Source of the DNA: Microbacterium aurum
Lineage (GTDB): Bacteria > Actinomycetota > Actinomycetes > Actinomycetales > Microbacteriaceae
Assembly: GCF_016907815.1 (NCBI RefSeq)
Contig: NZ_JAFBCQ010000001.1
Span: forward strand, 1,178,001 to 1,242,000
Length of the DNA stretch: 64,000 nt
Direction: 5' to 3'
The position numbers were made by a program, and so were the translations under genes. The notes below the pieces were generated by a model that was not told the DNA's origin, did no database searches, and saw only the letters and a program-made list of their open reading frames with translations. How positions within the stretch are numbered: position 1 is the stretch's first letter; every line of letters starts with the position of its first letter. This document shows positions 62,013 through 64,000 of this stretch, one piece after another.

Positions 62013-62762
62013 GTGAACCCCGGATCCGTCGTCTTCGACGGCGCGCTGTGGCTCGCGATCCCCATCGCGATGCTCGCCGGGCTCGTCTCCTTCCTGTCGC
62101 CGTGCGTGCTGCCGCTCGTCCCGGGCTATCTCGGCTTCCTCGGCGGCGCGGTCCCGACGGGGTCGCGTTCGCGCGCCACGGGTGCCCGCGGCCGGCTGCT
62201 CGCGGGCGTGCTGCTGTTCATCGCCGGGTTCACCGTCGTGTTCGTGGCGATGGGGGTGCTGGCGGGCACCCTCGGTCGCTTCTTCATCCAGTACGGCGAC
62301 CTGCTCACCCGAGTGCTGGGTGTCGTCGTCATCGTCATGGGCCTCGTCTTCCTCGGGATGTTCGGGTTCGCTCAGCGCACGATGAAGCCGCAGGTGCGCA
62401 CCGGGCTGGGACTCGTGGGGGCGCCGCTCCTCGGCATCGCGATGGGCATCGGATGGGCACCGTGCATCGGCCCGACGTACGCCGCGATCCTCTCCATCTC
62501 GGCGACGCAGGCCGATCCGGTGCGGGCCGTGCTGCTCGCCGTCGCCTACTCGCTGGGCCTCGGCTTCCCCTTCGTGCTGCTCGCCGTCGGATTCGGCTGG
62601 GCGACGCGCTCGGTCGCATTCCTGCGACGGCATATCCGCGTCGTGAACATCATCGGCGGCGTGCTGCTCGTCGCGCTCGGCGTCCTGATGGTCACCGGGG
62701 TATGGAGCACGCTCATGTCGCAGCTGACGGGGGTGATCGGCAGTGTCCAACTCCCGCTCTGA
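62013..62762 (+). CDS. ccdA: Cytochrome c biogenesis protein CcdA
   Basis: A 249-residue membrane protein with six or seven helices. The redox cysteines lie in SFLSPCVLPLVPGYL and MGIGWAPCIGPTYAA. It moves electrons from cytoplasmic thioredoxin to TlpA/ResA. It starts 16 nt after the TlpA gene and overlaps resB by 20 nt. Confidence 0.94.
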   Translation: MNPGSVVFDGALWLAIPIAMLAGLVSFLSPCVLPLVPGYLGFLGGAVPTGSRSRATGARGRLLAGVLLFIAGFTVVFVAMGVLAGTLGRFFIQYGDLLTRVLGVVVIVMGLVFLGMFGFAQRTMKPQVRTGLGLVGAPLLGIAMGIGWAPCIGPTYAAILSISATQADPVRAVLLAVAYSLGLGFPFVLLAVGFGWATRSVAFLRRHIRVVNIIGGVLLVALGVLMVTGVWSTLMSQLTGVIGSVQLPL

Positions 62763-64000
62763 CCTGACGGAGCCGCTCCGGCCCGCTGATCACGCCGACG
62801 CGCCGGAGCGCGCCGACGACATCGCCCAGCCGAAGCTCGGCGTCGTCGGCTGGCTGCGGTGGGGCTGGCGACAGCTGACCAGCATGCGCACGGCGCTCGT
62901 GCTGCTGCTGCTGCTCGCGATCGCCGCGATCCCCGGCTCGATCGTGCCGCAGCGCACCGCCGACCCCAACGGCGTCATCGAGTTCCAGTCGAAGAACCCC
63001 GACCTGTACGAGATCTACGACAAGCTGCAGCTGTTCGACGTGTACTCGTCGGTGTGGTTCTCCGCGATCTACATCCTGCTGTTCATCTCGCTCATCGGCT
63101 GCGTCATCCCGCGGACGAAGCACCATTACAAGGCGCTGCGCGCGCGGCCGCCGCGCACCCCGGTGCGGCTGTCGCGCCTGGACGACCACGCCGAGACGGT
63201 CCGGTCGCTCCCGGAGGGGACGGATGCCGACGCTGCCGCCGTCCGCGCCGTCGAGCTCGCCCAGGCGCAGCTGCGCAAGGCGGGCTACCGCGTCGAGCGC
63301 TACGACACCCCGGCATCCGGCCGCCGTGGCGCGGTGACGTCGGTGTCGGCCGAGCGCGGCTACGCGCGCGAGACGGGGAACCTCGTGTTCCACGCGGCGC
63401 TCGTGGGCGTGCTTCTGTCGGTCGGCGTCGGCGGAGGTCTCACCTACACGGGGCAGACCGTCCTCGTGCAGGGCGACAGCTTCGTCAACTCGCTCGGCCT
63501 CGGCTACACCTCCTTCAATCCGGGCCGGTTCGTCGACACCGACGCGCTGCCGCCGTACTCGCTGACCCTCGACAGCTTCGACGTCTCGTACGTGCCGGTC
63601 GGCGAGGCGGGACAGGGGCAGGCGGGTGACTTCGCGGCGAACCTCACGACCCGCGAGCCCGGGCAGGATCCGAAGCAGCAGACCGTCCGCGTCAACCACC
63701 CGATCGACATGGCCGGTGACCGCGTCTACCTCATGGGCAACGGCTACGCGCCGACGATCACGGTGCGTAACCCCGACGGCGACATCGCCTTCCGCGACAC
63801 GGTCGAGTTCCTGCCGCAGGACGCCAACATGACCTCGCAGGGCGTCATCAAGGTGCCCGACGGACTCAGCGACCAGGTCGGGATGGTCGGCTACTTCTAC
63901 CCGACCGCGATCGACGCGCACTCCGGCATCCTGACGTCGGCCTATCCGTCCCTCGCGAACCCGGTGCTCACGCTGTGGGTGTACGCCGGCGATCTCGGCA
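62743..64000 (+). CDS. resB: Cytochrome c biogenesis protein ResB, partial
   Basis: The first 419 residues are visible; the gene runs off the right edge. Two membrane helices (about 50-68 and 105-122) flank a short loop. A third segment follows near 215-235, then a large periplasmic domain. LTSMRTALVLLLLLAIAAIPGSIVPQ and WFSAIYILLFISLIGCVIPRT are the ResB landmarks. ResB with ResC/CcsA carries and attaches haem in System II. The next gene should be resC/ccsB. GTG start inside the ccdA 3' end. Confidence 0.95.
   Translation, partial: MSNSRSDLTEPLRPADHADAPERADDIAQPKLGVVGWLRWGWRQLTSMRTALVLLLLLAIAAIPGSIVPQRTADPNGVIEFQSKNPDLYEIYDKLQLFDVYSSVWFSAIYILLFISLIGCVIPRTKHHYKALRARPPRTPVRLSRLDDHAETVRSLPEGTDADAAAVRAVELAQAQLRKAGYRVERYDTPASGRRGAVTSVSAERGYARETGNLVFHAALVGVLLSVGVGGGLTYTGQTVLVQGDSFVNSLGLGYTSFNPGRFVDTDALPPYSLTLDSFDVSYVPVGEAGQGQAGDFAANLTTREPGQDPKQQTVRVNHPIDMAGDRVYLMGNGYAPTITVRNPDGDIAFRDTVEFLPQDANMTSQGVIKVPDGLSDQVGMVGYFYPTAIDAHSGILTSAYPSLANPVLTLWVYAGDLG

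Overview
The window is high-GC (roughly 70 percent) DNA from an actinobacterium, most probably Microbacterium or a close relative in the Microbacteriaceae. This rests on codon use, the bS22/AURKAIP1-type micro-ORF behind a BldC-like helix-turn-helix gene, the actinobacterial form of CoaBC, and the abundant word GGATGCC/GGCATCC. No rRNA, tRNA, CRISPR array or complete insertion sequence is visible. At least 23 genes start 5-8 nt downstream of a TANNNT-like -10 box, so leaderless transcription looks like the normal mode here.

Layout. 1-3158: the end of an ABC transporter ATPase and its large FtsX-type permease. 3159-8262: an accessory and scarred zone. It holds a convergent pair (an unknown zinc-site protein and a DUF488 protein with a zinc-finger extension) under an AT-rich palindromic promoter, a stand-alone TnsA-like nuclease, a deoxyribosyltransferase-like protein, a Phd/PIN toxin-antitoxin pair with a palindromic operator, and remnants of a methyltransferase and of an LPXTG-type surface protein. 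8265-24094: a secreted lysozyme-like transglycosylase, a beta-glucoside-type PTS transporter, coaBC, a TANGO2/NRDE protein, a YdeI-like protein, a lipase-maturation-factor protein, pgi, a histidine kinase/response regulator/DUF4097 operon, a HAD phosphatase, an aldo-keto reductase, a Pr6Pr membrane protein and a siderophore-interacting reductase. 24251-28473: an iron-siderophore ABC importer behind a perfect DtxR/IdeR box. 28482-34287: a DNA glycosylase, a winged-helix regulator, small acidic proteins, an acetyltransferase, a hydrolase and a DHA2 MFS pump.

34358-45965 is rich in DNA metabolism: sbcD-sbcC, then nadE, then a 1184-residue TM0106-type nuclease-exonuclease-helicase fusion. 46010-54388 holds a DUF3467 protein, a corA gene broken by an internal deletion but still carrying an 18-codon leader ORF and hairpin, upp and tadA diverging from overlapping -10 boxes, proC, a Trk/Ktr potassium system, an ArsR regulator, the BldC-like and bS22 genes and a glutaredoxin/Dabb pair. 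54420-58412 is a translationally coupled four-gene ABC importer of unknown substrate. 58573-64000 holds aspS, a DedA protein and the start of a System II cytochrome c maturation operon (phosphatase, TlpA, CcdA, ResB), cut by the window end.

Most genes are housekeeping. The best candidates for something undescribed are the 3.6-5.1 kb convergent pair with its promoter palindrome, the corA leader, the overlapping upp/tadA promoters, repeats that supply stop codons to flanking genes, and the word-dependent choice of Asp and Ala codons around GGATGCC/GGCATCC.
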